IMG/VR virus record: IMGVR_UViG_3300032241_000892
Span: 1 to 27,167 of that record
Length of the DNA: 27,167 bases
Source of the DNA: a virus
Strand: one strand, 5' to 3'
In this document: one piece after another, positions 15,413 to 22,982 of the stretch
How positions within the stretch are numbered: position 1 is the stretch's first letter
Layout: every line of letters starts with the position of its first letter
Position numbers and translations under genes: made by a program
The notes under the pieces: model-generated
Told to the model about the DNA's origin: nothing
The model's input: the letters and a program-made list of their open reading frames with translations, nothing else
Databases searched by the model: none

Positions 15413-17244
15413 TGGATGATTACGAATCACTAATCCCACAAAAAAGTAGCGGTGGATCAGATCCATACGCTGCCCTTATTCCTGAACAAAAAGTAACTGA
15501 AAACGAAGGTAAGGCAGCGTTTACATCACCCGCCATGCTTCCTAAAAGGGAAAAGGGATATGTTTCAGGCGTTATTAGCGGATTGACTGGCGAAAAAGGT
15601 CCGTCTGTTATGCAACAAACACCTGCTGCAATGCAATTTGAAAAAGGTAAGCAAGTAGGAGAACCTTTAGGTATTGCTGCTGACGTTGCAATGACTGCTT
15701 TTCCCGCTTACAAAGCTGGAGAATCTTTATACAAAGGTGGTAAAGCTCTTGCTCAAAATTTACGCCTTGGAAAGACTGCTAAAGAATTAGCCGAAGATTT
15801 ACGTTTAAGTGGAGAAAAAAGAGCTGGTCAAATTGCCAAAAACACTGGCGAAGAAATGACCGCTGCCGAACAACGTGCTGCTATCGCTGGTAAAGCAGAA
15901 GAAAAAGCGCAAACTGGTGGTGAATATGCACTAAAACCATTGCCAGGCGTAGGCGTTGTTGAAGAAGCAGGTAGATTTAAACCAGTAGCTCAAACATTTC
16001 AAGAAATTGGAAACAGAGTAAAAGAATCTGCCAACAAGGTCATGGAAACCCTTAAATCCAGACGTGCAGCAAACGCTGAAACAAACAAACAAGCTGCATT
16101 TGGTGATGCTTTTCAAAAAGAATCAAAAGGTATTCAGCCTATACATAAATTGGATGCTTCTGGCAAAGCTGTGTTAGATGCTAAGGGTAAACCAGTAGAA
16201 TCTGATTCTTATAAAGCAGCAGAAAAAGAAATTAAAACAATGATTAGAAACCCAGCAACGGGTTTGACAGACGTTCCTAATCAGCAATCTAGAGATGTTT
16301 TAAACAAGTTTTTAAGTGATATTAACCCACGTCAAGTTGATCCTACTACTGGTATTGTTACTGGCAGACCTGCTAGTTTTGAAGGTTTAGAGAACGTCAG
16401 ACGTAGATTATCAGATAGAGCGTTTGGCTTTCCTGAAACTGGTTTTGATGCCATCAATCAACAACAGGCTGGTAGATTGGCTGAATTAGTAGGAAACATT
16501 CAAAAAGAGTTTTCTCCTGGATTTGACAAGTTTTTAAAGCAATATGCCAAAGATTCTGAACCACTAAGAGTATTTCAAAGCAAAGTTGGTAAAGCGCTTA
16601 CAGACGTGCAATTGCCAGGCAAGGGTGAAAACTTTGCTAGTGTATCTGCACAAGACATTCCTGGCAGAGTGTTTAAATCAAGAGAAAACTTTGACGCTTT
16701 AGTTGCTGCTTTTGGCAATGATCGTAAATTGGCTGAATCTGAGGCAAAACGCTATTTTGCAAGCCAATTAGAAGGTAAAGCATCCGCCAAGGAAGTAGAA
16801 ACATTTATTCGTCAAAACCGATCCATGCTAAAAGAAACTAATTCTTTACCAATGGCTGAAAAGTACGCTATTGATCTTAGAAAGTATGAACAACGTTCTG
16901 GAGCAGCAGAAAAAGTAGCAAAAACTGAACAACAAATTGCTAAAGAAAAACGACAGTTAACTGAAAATTATCAAACATTTGAATCTGATCTTGCTGTAGC
17001 TGCTAATGACCCTGCCAAGATTACAGCCGTAAGTAACAATATGGCAAAACGTATGCTTGCTCATGGTCAAATAAATCAAGCGCAATACCGTGAATTACAA
17101 CGTCAAATTGAACAAGTAAGGCTAACGGTAAGGGATGCTAACGAAATGAAAGACAAGATTAAGCTCTTTACGTATAGAGCATTAGGATATGGCGCTGCTG
17201 CCACTGTAGGCAGTAGTTTGGCAACTAAGGCTTTTGGACAATAA
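15412..17244 (+). CDS. Large helical probable internal virion protein (610 aa)
   Basis: The 610-residue product begins with an acidic stretch (MDDYESLIPQKSSGG). A hydrophobic helix follows at about residues 85-105 (AADVAMTAFPAYKAGESLY), then extended charged helices (AEQRAAIAGKAEEKAQTGG). The middle domain (NVRRRLSDRAFGFPETGF, AELVGNIQKEFSPGFDKFL) and a C-terminal coiled coil (KTEQQIAKEKRQLTENY) lead into a final hydrophobic segment (YGAAATVGSSLATKAFGQ). It is the largest of four adjacent ejection-type genes and may be the main channel or lytic-associated component, but I see no lysozyme or transglycosylase active site. Its start overlaps the previous stop (TAATG). Confidence 0.6.
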   Translation: MDDYESLIPQKSSGGSDPYAALIPEQKVTENEGKAAFTSPAMLPKREKGYVSGVISGLTGEKGPSVMQQTPAAMQFEKGKQVGEPLGIAADVAMTAFPAYKAGESLYKGGKALAQNLRLGKTAKELAEDLRLSGEKRAGQIAKNTGEEMTAAEQRAAIAGKAEEKAQTGGEYALKPLPGVGVVEEAGRFKPVAQTFQEIGNRVKESANKVMETLKSRRAANAETNKQAAFGDAFQKESKGIQPIHKLDASGKAVLDAKGKPVESDSYKAAEKEIKTMIRNPATGLTDVPNQQSRDVLNKFLSDINPRQVDPTTGIVTGRPASFEGLENVRRRLSDRAFGFPETGFDAINQQQAGRLAELVGNIQKEFSPGFDKFLKQYAKDSEPLRVFQSKVGKALTDVQLPGKGENFASVSAQDIPGRVFKSRENFDALVAAFGNDRKLAESEAKRYFASQLEGKASAKEVETFIRQNRSMLKETNSLPMAEKYAIDLRKYEQRSGAAEKVAKTEQQIAKEKRQLTENYQTFESDLAVAANDPAKITAVSNNMAKRMLAHGQINQAQYRELQRQIEQVRLTVRDANEMKDKIKLFTYRALGYGAAATVGSSLATKAFGQ

Positions 17245-17451
17245 ATGAGCAAAAAAACTAAAGGATTAAACCCCGATCTTGAAGATGCTGTAGCCAAGCT
17301 ATTGCGTGAAGTAATGGCTGACGAAGGCGCTTCCTTGACTGATAAATGCAAAGTTATTGACCGTATGGTGAATATTGAAAAACTGAAGCAGAAGATTAGT
17401 GATGATGAATGGGGTAGCGGATTTATTGCAGTAGATGATGATGAAGGTTAA
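17245..17451 (+). CDS. Small acidic helical protein (68 aa)
   Basis: The ATG directly follows the preceding stop. The 68-residue product has two likely helices (DLEDAVAKLLREVMADEG and SLTDKCKVIDRMVNIEKLKQ) and an acidic C terminus (SDDEWGSGFIAVDDDEG). A short charged protein of this form could be a virion assembly or packaging accessory. I do not recognise the family well enough to name a function. The next gene lies 34 bases further on and has its own strong ribosome-binding site. Confidence 0.65.
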   Translation: MSKKTKGLNPDLEDAVAKLLREVMADEGASLTDKCKVIDRMVNIEKLKQKISDDEWGSGFIAVDDDEG

Positions 17452-17469
17452 ACTATGTTTTTGTTTAAC

Positions 17470-17491
17470 TTTAAGGGGATATTAAATGGAA
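17470..17491 (+). repeat. 22-base translation-start repeat, plus-strand copy
   Basis: These 22 bases include an AAGGGG ribosome-binding site, an ATATTAA spacer and the ATG of the holin-like gene. They are identical to the minus-strand sequence at 25786-25807, which starts the winged-helix gene. The encoded proteins are unrelated, so the identity is restricted to the initiation region. Confidence 0.8.
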
Positions 17492-17704
17492 GCTGTAGCA
17501 CTTGTTCGCCTAGCGTTAGAAATCATCTCAGACCGTTTATTAGTGATATTGTCACTCGGTCTGTCGTTTGGTCTAGCGTGTTGGGCAATGTACGACCCAC
17601 GTTGGGAAAGGCTTGCAACAATGGCTTTTTTCAGCATTTTCAGTTATCTTGTCATTAACACTAAGGACAGGCTGAAAGCTAAAACTGAACTTAACACTGA
17701 ATAG
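17486..17704 (+). CDS. Holin-like small membrane protein (72 aa)
   Basis: The 72-residue product has two hydrophobic spans, about residues 17-35 (RLLVILSLGLSFGLACWAM) and 43-58 (LATMAFFSIFSYLVIN), joined by a short polar loop (YDPRWER). It ends in a charged tail (TKDRLKAKTELNTE). Two membrane helices with a charged C terminus fit a class II holin, which makes holes or pinholes in the inner membrane at lysis. The lysozyme is about 3.2 kb downstream in the same operon, and no better holin candidate is visible. A strong AAGGGG site precedes this ATG, which is why I reject the overlapping frame from 17455. It could instead be a structural membrane protein. Confidence 0.55.
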   Translation: MEAVALVRLALEIISDRLLVILSLGLSFGLACWAMYDPRWERLATMAFFSIFSYLVINTKDRLKAKTELNTE

Positions 17705-17712
17705 GAAATAAT

Positions 17713-20304
17713 ATGCCAGATAGCATACAAATCATACCGCAGCCAGCACAAACCGATCCCGTTGCCAAATACAGGGTTTCAACACCTCAATCGCTTATTG
17801 ATACTGACTTTGAATATGGTCAACAATCTACTAAATGGGAACAATTAGCGTTAGAGAACAACCGACAATCTGTTTATTACTTTACCAACAATCCTTTGAA
17901 TATCAGCAACATAGCTGGTAACGGTACAACAACAATTGTCATTTCTTCCACTTCAAACATTGGTGCTAATCAGCCAATTTTCTTGGAAGAATGTTTAGAT
18001 CCTAATGCTAACGGATGGTGGTGGACACAATCATCAAATGCTACGGCAATTATTGCTACAACAACTGCTAACACTGCTTCTGGCACTTTATACAACCCTA
18101 CCGCTACTTACGGATACCAAGGCTATTTTTATACCAATGCTGGTATTGCAGTAGCCCCTTCTAGCACTATTGCCATTATTCTTACTGGTAGTTTAATTGT
18201 AGTAAACACCACTTACGCACATGGATTGTCTGTTGGTTCTTTAGTTTATATTACCAATACTACAGGTGTAGCAGGTTTGAATGGACCTTGGGTAGTATCA
18301 ACCATATCATCAGCAAATCAATTTCAAATTGTATCTACATTAACAGGCACAGTAACAACTGGTACAGCTCAAGGTACTGTTTATGCAAGACCTTCTGGAT
18401 ATGTTGAAACCCGTGCTTACAACGGTTCAGTAAATTTTACTGCGGGTTCTACTGTACCTAACCAGCAAATGATTCGTCAAACAAGACGTTATTTCCGCTA
18501 TCAGTCTGGTAAAGGAATTCAATTTTCAACTGGTTCAGTGTTAAAACCTAAATTATTGACTACAAGCGTTACTGCAAACGGATCAGTAATTACTGTTGTT
18601 ACACGTACCCCACACAACTTGACTACCAATGCAACGGTTCAAGTTTCTGGTGCAACATCCAACGTATATAACGGTATTTTTAAGATTCAAAGTATTCCTA
18701 ACGCCAATACGCTTACTTACACAACTGTAAACAACGTAACTCCTGCAAGCAACGTAGCGGTAACTGCTACAGGATTGCCACCAACTGTTAATCCATATTC
18801 TTGGTATGGATCATCTAACAAAATTGGTTTCTTTGATAGCCAAAATGGTATGTTTTTTCAGTTTGATGGACAAACTTTGTATGCGGTTTATCGAAACAGT
18901 ATTAACCAAATTGGTGGTACTGTAGCCGTCACTCAAGGTAATGCAACTGTTACTGGTACTGGTACGGCATTTACAAGTCAAATCAATCCTGGCGATTTCA
19001 TTGTTATACGTGGTCAAAGCTATCGTGTAACCAATATTTTTAGCGATACCAGCATCAATATTAACCCTGAGTATCGTGGGGCAAACGTAACCAACGCTTT
19101 AGTATCAAAAACAATTGATTTAAAAATTCCTAGTTCGCAATGGTTAGATCCTTGTGACGGAACAGGACCATCTGGTTACACTCTTGATTTAACCAAGAAT
19201 CAAATGTGGTACATGGATTATTCTTGGTATGGCGCTGGTGTTGTTCGTTGGGGTTTAAGAACCACTAATGGAACAATTAACTACGTTTATCAATTGCAAA
19301 GCAACAACATACAATCTGGTGCTTATTTACGTTCTGGTAATTTGCCTAGTCGTTATGAATCTAATGGTCAGGGTCAAGTAACCACTTTGTATTCAAGCAT
19401 TACCAATACTGCTAACGTCATTCCAATTGTTTCTGCTGTAGGATTTAACCCATTAGGCGGTACAGTTAAAATTACTGGATCTGCTGTAAATGCTGCAATT
19501 GAGTATGCAAACTACACAGGTATTATTGCCAATAGCGCTTCAGGATTAGGTTACGATCAATTAACAGGAGTAACACGTGGTGTGACAGGCGGTGCTGCTG
19601 CAACAGCGTTTACTGCTGCATATCCATCAACCAATGCTATTCCTCCAGTTTCCGTAGAATACTCTCCACCTGATTCTGTATCAGTGATTTCACATTGGGG
19701 ATCATCTGTAGTTATGGATGGAGGATTTAATAATGACGTTTCACTGCTGTTTAACTACGGAACAACCTCAAACGTCAGCGTTGCAAACGGTGGTGTAGTA
19801 CCAATCCTTGCCATTCGTGTAGCTCCATCTGTTGACAATGGAACAACTAGCACATTAGGAAATAAAGAAATTATTAACCGTTTGCAATTGCAATTACAAG
19901 AATTGGGAGTAGTTACTTCAGGTACATTCCTTATCCAATTGATTCTTAACGGTGTTTCTACAGGATTTACAGGATCATTTGCTTCACCAACTCAAAACAA
20001 TACATACACATCATCTATTTGTCAAGTGGCTGCAAACTCCAATGCTACTGCAACCATTACTGGTGGTGAGTCAATTGGTGCTGCTTTTACCAATAGCTCT
20101 GGTCAAACTACTTTGGCTTTAAGTTCTATTGCTGGTATTGGTAATGCTATCTTGGGCGGTGGGTTAAACAACAACGTGCCTTCAGGAACAAATGCTGGTC
20201 AATTCCCAGATGGTCCAGATATTTTGTATGTAGTAGCAAACAACGTAAGCGGTTCGTCTGCAACCATTTTTGCCCGTTTAAGCTGGCAAGAATCACAAGC
20301 ATAA
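17713..20304 (+). CDS. Large tail/virion structural protein (863 aa)
   Basis: The 863-residue product has a conserved-looking N terminus at about residues 23-52 (STPQSLIDTDFEYGQQSTKW and LENNRQ). It also has KYFRYQSGKG-type residues near 258-270 (RRYFRYQSGKGIQFSTGS). Both patterns occur in large virion structural proteins of aquatic phages. The remainder is beta-rich with Ig-like or fibre-like segments, including VTGTGTAFTSQINPGDFIVI near residues 410-430. Trp/Tyr-rich strands (WYMDYSWYGAGVVRWGLRTT) follow in the second half. It is probably a tail-side or baseplate-type component that contacts the host, although its position after the ejection genes is unusual for a fibre. Confidence 0.7.
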   Translation: MPDSIQIIPQPAQTDPVAKYRVSTPQSLIDTDFEYGQQSTKWEQLALENNRQSVYYFTNNPLNISNIAGNGTTTIVISSTSNIGANQPIFLEECLDPNANGWWWTQSSNATAIIATTTANTASGTLYNPTATYGYQGYFYTNAGIAVAPSSTIAIILTGSLIVVNTTYAHGLSVGSLVYITNTTGVAGLNGPWVVSTISSANQFQIVSTLTGTVTTGTAQGTVYARPSGYVETRAYNGSVNFTAGSTVPNQQMIRQTRRYFRYQSGKGIQFSTGSVLKPKLLTTSVTANGSVITVVTRTPHNLTTNATVQVSGATSNVYNGIFKIQSIPNANTLTYTTVNNVTPASNVAVTATGLPPTVNPYSWYGSSNKIGFFDSQNGMFFQFDGQTLYAVYRNSINQIGGTVAVTQGNATVTGTGTAFTSQINPGDFIVIRGQSYRVTNIFSDTSININPEYRGANVTNALVSKTIDLKIPSSQWLDPCDGTGPSGYTLDLTKNQMWYMDYSWYGAGVVRWGLRTTNGTINYVYQLQSNNIQSGAYLRSGNLPSRYESNGQGQVTTLYSSITNTANVIPIVSAVGFNPLGGTVKITGSAVNAAIEYANYTGIIANSASGLGYDQLTGVTRGVTGGAAATAFTAAYPSTNAIPPVSVEYSPPDSVSVISHWGSSVVMDGGFNNDVSLLFNYGTTSNVSVANGGVVPILAIRVAPSVDNGTTSTLGNKEIINRLQLQLQELGVVTSGTFLIQLILNGVSTGFTGSFASPTQNNTYTSSICQVAANSNATATITGGESIGAAFTNSSGQTTLALSSIAGIGNAILGGGLNNNVPSGTNAGQFPDGPDILYVVANNVSGSSATIFARLSWQESQA

Positions 20305-20312
20305 GGAAAATC

Positions 20313-20528
20313 ATGAAAGAAGAAAACGGAAAGCGCAACAAAATGTTTACGGCTAAAGAATCAACAGCCGTAAGACCTGAAACTATTAGTGATACCTACG
20401 GTCATCACAAACACTATCGTTTGGGAACAATGCCAGCAGGGGGTTTTCAAGCTGTATGGCGCTTTGAAGATAACCAAGACAGCAAGAACAGTTTTAGCTC
20501 ATTCTCAGGCGGAAAGAAGGTGTACTAA
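20313..20528 (+). CDS. Small polar unidentified protein (71 aa)
   Basis: TAAGGAAAATC before the ATG is a good ribosome-binding site, overlapping the end of the large structural gene's stop. The 71-residue product is charged and polar, with a His/Tyr/Gly-rich centre (SDTYGHHKHYRLGTMPAGG) and an aromatic then Ser-rich end (FQAVWRFEDNQDSKN, SSFSGGKKVY). It has no membrane span. I do not recognise a family. The stop overlaps the next ATG (TAATG). Confidence 0.6.
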   Translation: MKEENGKRNKMFTAKESTAVRPETISDTYGHHKHYRLGTMPAGGFQAVWRFEDNQDSKNSFSSFSGGKKVY

Positions 20529-20686
20529 TGAAAGGTCATTTAAAACAAGGGCTTAATTTAAAAGCCATTGGTCAGACTATGAACCCAAAGCTCAAGCAAG
20601 GCGCACCTGAATCTTTGGCTGTCGCTGCGGGTGTTAAGTCTGCCCGTGATTCTCATAAAACTGAACCATATAAGGAAAAGAAATGA
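20528..20686 (+). CDS. Small basic unidentified protein (52 aa)
   Basis: A 52-codon frame begins within the preceding stop (TAATG) and ends at TGA 20684-20686, overlapping the next start as ATGA. The product is basic, running MKGHLKQGLNLKAIGQTMNP, then APESLAVAAGVKSARDS, and ending PYKEKK. It is probably soluble. Overlaps on both sides make it likely to be expressed. I see no recognisable motif. Confidence 0.6.
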   Translation: MKGHLKQGLNLKAIGQTMNPKLKQGAPESLAVAAGVKSARDSHKTEPYKEKK

Positions 20687-20952
20687 GTTTTACAGACAAA
20701 ATTGTTGATTTTTTAGATCATGTTGGTAAAGGTATTGGTAGTGAAACTCATACCGTTGCTTGTCAATTTGCTGCTTTCTTAGATAAATTTGAACCTCAAG
20801 CACAAGCAGAACAAATTACCCCAGAGCCTATTCCTGAGCCTGTAGTAGCTGCTCCTGAACCAGAACCTGAGCCAACTCCTGAACCAACTCCTGAGCCTAC
20901 CCCAGAAGTTCCTCCAGAAACTACTATTGAAACTCCTGTAGAGGGTCAGTAA
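20683..20952 (+). CDS. Pro/Glu-repeat protein before the lysozyme (89 aa)
   Basis: Residues 1-40 form a short helical domain (FTDKIVDFLDHVGKGIG, CQFAAFLDKFE). From about residue 47 the chain is a Pro-Glu repeat (PEPIPEP, PEPEPEPTPEPTPEPTPE) ending in TIETPVEGQ. Such rod-like acidic Pro-rich regions often act as extended spacers, as in TonB-type periplasmic linkers, but there is no signal or membrane segment here. The ATG lies in an ATGA overlap, preceded by AAGGAAAAGA. It ends at TAA, directly before the TTG start of the lysozyme. Function unknown; its place in the lysis region may be incidental. Confidence 0.65.
   Translation: MSFTDKIVDFLDHVGKGIGSETHTVACQFAAFLDKFEPQAQAEQITPEPIPEPVVAAPEPEPEPTPEPTPEPTPEVPPETTIETPVEGQ
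20821..20907 (+). repeat. Pro-Glu coding repeat
   Basis: A run of CCT/GAG/CCA/ACT-type codons encodes repeated PEP and PEPT units. The 12-base unit CCAACTCCTGAA-type recurs with third-position changes. The frame is preserved throughout. Confidence 0.7.
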
Positions 20953-21411
20953 TTGGATAGAAAGCCCGTAGCTGCGCTAGTTGTAAGCGCTGCTGCGCTT
21001 GTTGGCATTGCTGTCAACGAAGGCTACAAGAGTACCGCTTATCAAGACGTGGTAGGCGTTTATACCGTTGGTTTTGGACAAGCTGACGGTACTAAAAAAG
21101 GTGACACTACAAACCCTGTAAGAGCTTTAGTAAAACTACAAAATACAGTAGATCAAACTGCAAAAGAAATGGCTGCCTGTATTCATGTGCCTATTTCACA
21201 AGGAGAATATGATGCTTATTTGGATTTTTCCTATAATGTTGGGGTGTCTGCTTTCTGTCATTCAACCCTTAATAAAAAGCTCAATAGCATGGACTATGCA
21301 GGGGCTTGCAAAGAGCTTTTAAAATGGGATACAGCAGGGGGTAAAGTAGTAGAAGGGCTTTTGAAACGTAGAACAGAGGAATATGAAAAGTGTTCGAATC
21401 AATCCAATTGA
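20953..21411 (+). CDS. Endolysin: GH24 (T4-type) lysozyme with SAR-like N-terminal anchor
   Basis: This 152-residue enzyme cuts the glycan strands of peptidoglycan. The lysozyme triad spacing is present: E23 (NEGYKSTAYQD), D32 and T38 (VVGVYTVGFG), matching the E-x8-D-x5-T arrangement of T4 and R21 lysozymes. Residues about 5-21 (PVAALVVSAAALVGIAV) form a weakly hydrophobic Ala/Gly-rich helix just before the catalytic Glu. This is typical of signal-anchor-release endolysins, which are exported by the host Sec system and activated on leaving the membrane. The start is a TTG with GAGGGTCAGTAA upstream; the previous stop ends directly before it. The end overlaps the Rz start by 22 bases. Confidence 0.88.
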   Translation: MDRKPVAALVVSAAALVGIAVNEGYKSTAYQDVVGVYTVGFGQADGTKKGDTTNPVRALVKLQNTVDQTAKEMAACIHVPISQGEYDAYLDFSYNVGVSAFCHSTLNKKLNSMDYAGACKELLKWDTAGGKVVEGLLKRRTEEYEKCSNQSN

Positions 21412-21803
21412 AATTGATTGCTTACTTAGTTGCTGTCACTTTGATTTTCACTGCTGGCTGGACCATCAACGGATGGCGTTACGAAAAGAGAATTGCAAAC
21501 GAGAGGATTGCTCAGGAGAAAGTCATTCAACAGAAAGAGGCTGCGAATCAACTTGCTGCCGATCAAATAAGGAAAGATAAAGATGCTCAAATCAATGCTA
21601 TTAACGATCAGCTTGCTAATGCTCTTGTGCAGTTGCGCTCCCGCCCCAGTCGTAGTCAATACAGCACCCACGTTGGACAAGACGGCACTGGGAGATCCCT
21701 TTCTGCCGAGGATGCAGAATTTCTTATCAGGGAAGCTACCAGAGCAGACAAAATAAGGACTGCACTAGATGCTTGTTACAAACAATATGATGAGGTCAAG
21801 TAA
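21390..21803 (+). CDS. Rz: Inner-membrane spanin (Rz-like)
   Basis: The 137-residue product has one N-terminal membrane helix (residues about 8-27, KLIAYLVAVTLIFTAGWTI) followed by a long charged helix (RYEKRIANERIAQEKVIQQK, KDKDAQINAINDQLANALV), as in the inner-membrane subunit of two-component spanins that fuse inner and outer membranes at the last step of Gram-negative lysis. I chose the GTG at 21390 because GAGGAA lies at a good distance upstream; an ATG at 21383 is too close to that site and out of frame. The outer-membrane partner Rz1 is wholly nested in the +1 frame at 21583-21756. Its stop overlaps the next ATG (TAATG). Confidence 0.85.
   Translation: MFESIQLKLIAYLVAVTLIFTAGWTINGWRYEKRIANERIAQEKVIQQKEAANQLAADQIRKDKDAQINAINDQLANALVQLRSRPSRSQYSTHVGQDGTGRSLSAEDAEFLIREATRADKIRTALDACYKQYDEVK
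21583..21756 (+). CDS. Rz1: Outer-membrane lipoprotein spanin Rz1, nested inside Rz
   Basis: A 57-residue frame in the +1 phase inside Rz encodes a short lipoprotein: MLKSMLLTISLLMLLCSC, then a Pro-rich mature part (APAPVVVNTAPTLDKT) and the end KLPEQTK. The signal peptide ends in the lipobox LCSC, with Cys18 as the lipid-modified residue and Ser17 before it. Its own ribosome-binding site AAGGAA (21569-21574) lies eight bases before the ATG. Small size, lipobox, proline content and complete nesting inside Rz are the hallmarks of lambda-type Rz1. Rz and Rz1 would bridge the periplasm. This strongly implies a Gram-negative host with an outer membrane. Confidence 0.88.
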   Translation: MLKSMLLTISLLMLLCSCAPAPVVVNTAPTLDKTALGDPFLPRMQNFLSGKLPEQTK

Positions 21804-22027
21804 TGGCTAAAGACACTAATCTATCTGTTGGTCGTGGTGAAAAGTTATCTGTTTCAAGAGGCGGTGGATTGACTGCTAAAGGTAGACGTAAATACAATAG
21901 AGCAACAGGTAGCAAACTGAAAGCTCCAACAAAATCAGGTCCTAGGCACAAGTCTTTTTGCGCTAGATCTAAAAGTTGGAAAGGTGAACGAGGTAAAGCA
22001 GCTAGAAGAAGGTGGGGTTGTAGATGA
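21803..22027 (+). CDS. Small highly basic protein of the GGLTxKGRrkY type (74 aa)
   Basis: The 74-residue protein carries many Lys/Arg residues throughout, with the motifs GGGLTAKGRRKYNRATGSKL and HKSFCARSKSWKGE and an end RRRWGCR. Similar basic proteins with GGLTxKGRxxYxxxTGSxLK and a later Cys/Arg-rich part occur widely in aquatic phage genomes (the DUF6321-like group, as I recall it). Their role is unknown; charge suggests nucleic acid binding. Two Cys residues at about 53 and 73 could bind metal or form a disulphide. Start overlaps the Rz stop (TAATG) and its end overlaps the next gene (TGATGA area, 22024). Confidence 0.6.
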   Translation: MAKDTNLSVGRGEKLSVSRGGGLTAKGRRKYNRATGSKLKAPTKSGPRHKSFCARSKSWKGERGKAARRRWGCR

Positions 22028-22176
22028 AGCCAGGACTTTATGCCAATATCCATAAAAAGAGAGAACGTATCCGTAAAGGATCAGGCGAGAGAATGAGAAC
22101 GCCTGGTTCAAAAGGCGCTCCCACCGAATCTGCTTTTAGAAAATCTAAAAAGACAGCAAGAAAATCAAGACGTTAA
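22024..22176 (+). CDS. Small polybasic protein at the end of the late arm (50 aa)
   Basis: ATG at 22024 overlaps the stop of the preceding basic gene. Fifty residues run from MKPGLYANIHKKRERIRKGS, through GERMRTPGSKGAPTESAFRK, to SKKTARKSRR. Lys and Arg make up about a third of the protein, and there are no hydrophobic segments. The RKSRR C terminus resembles that of the 13-residue micro-ORF at 2117. It is probably nucleic-acid-binding, but its role is unknown. Its TAA stop (22174-22176) overlaps the minus-strand stop of the glycosyltransferase in a TTAA palindrome. Confidence 0.65.
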   Translation: MKPGLYANIHKKRERIRKGSGERMRTPGSKGAPTESAFRKSKKTARKSRR

Positions 22177-22973
22177 GGCGCAGCTATAAGTTGACCTTCA
22201 AAGGCATACGTTCCAACGTGAGCTAATCTTACCCAAGGCGCTGCCCACACTTTACCGCCAATCAAACGCCATTGACGGCAAAAGTGATAGTCCTCAGACA
22301 ACAAACGATTGGTTTCAGGTTCAATTGAAGTAGTGAAATACTCTGCAATAGCTTCACCTTGTACCATAGTCTTGTTTAGATCCATAACATCATTGGAATA
22401 AGACGGAACATGAGGTCTTAATTTATCAAGCACTTCCCGTTTAATCATCATAAATCCTGTACCGCCATTAAAAATCTCTACTGGCTCATTCATAGGTACT
22501 GTGACCTCACCAGCGTAGTTGACTAAGTTAACTACAAAGCTACCTGTATGAAATTTAAGTTGATCCTCAGGCACACCCGCATCCATTGCTCGTTTTACGC
22601 TATTCCAGTTGATTTCTTTCTTAGGATAAATACCGCAAATAATGTCTTTATCCGCTTGTAGCATAGTCACAATATCTTTTGGATCAAACAAGATGTCTGA
22701 ATCAATAAACATTAAATGAGTGCAATTGGTCTTTAAAAAAGTCTGTGCTAAAGAGTTTCTTGCACGGGTAATTAAGCTCTCGTTAAACATAAAGCTAAAT
22801 GACAATTGAACTCCGTTGTCTGCACATATTTTAGTCAATTGCAAAATAGATTGAGTGTAAAAACCAGCACACATACCCCCATACATCGGGGTAGCCACAA
22901 ATACATTAGGTGGCACACGTTTTTGTTTTTCTTCAAACTGCTTTACGTCAAATTTTTTCTTTTTGGTAGCCAT
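22173..22973 (-). CDS. GT-A-fold glycosyltransferase (266 aa)
   Basis: This probably transfers a sugar from a nucleotide sugar to an unknown acceptor. It has an N-terminal Rossmann-like start (PPNVFVATPMYGGMCAGFY), the metal/nucleotide-binding DxD motif D91-S92-D93 in HLMFIDSDILFDP, and a GG-type acceptor-side loop (FNGGTGFMMIKREV, about residues 169-181). Towards the end lies SEDYHFCRQWRLIGGKVW, with E227-D228 as the likely catalytic acidic pair, and a terminal His (AHVGTYAFEG, H252). It is last in the minus-strand cassette, nine bases after the radical SAM gene, with AAGGAAAAATA as ribosome-binding site. Phages use such enzymes to alter their DNA, virion proteins or the host surface; which applies here is not shown. 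Confidence 0.8.
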   Translation of the reverse strand: MATKKKKFDVKQFEEKQKRVPPNVFVATPMYGGMCAGFYTQSILQLTKICADNGVQLSFSFMFNESLITRARNSLAQTFLKTNCTHLMFIDSDILFDPKDIVTMLQADKDIICGIYPKKEINWNSVKRAMDAGVPEDQLKFHTGSFVVNLVNYAGEVTVPMNEPVEIFNGGTGFMMIKREVLDKLRPHVPSYSNDVMDLNKTMVQGEAIAEYFTTSIEPETNRLLSEDYHFCRQWRLIGGKVWAAPWVRLAHVGTYAFEGQLIAAP

Positions 22974-22982
22974 TATTTTTCC

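Noticed and set aside
17455-17658. 67-residue frame starting just before the holin-like gene
   Set aside because: The frame at 17486 has the AAGGGG ribosome-binding site and two membrane helices. This one has no such site and overlaps it.
21389-21402. TGTTCGAATC resembles a tRNA T-loop
   Set aside because: No acceptor, D or anticodon arms can be folded around it. It is simply the start of the Rz gene.
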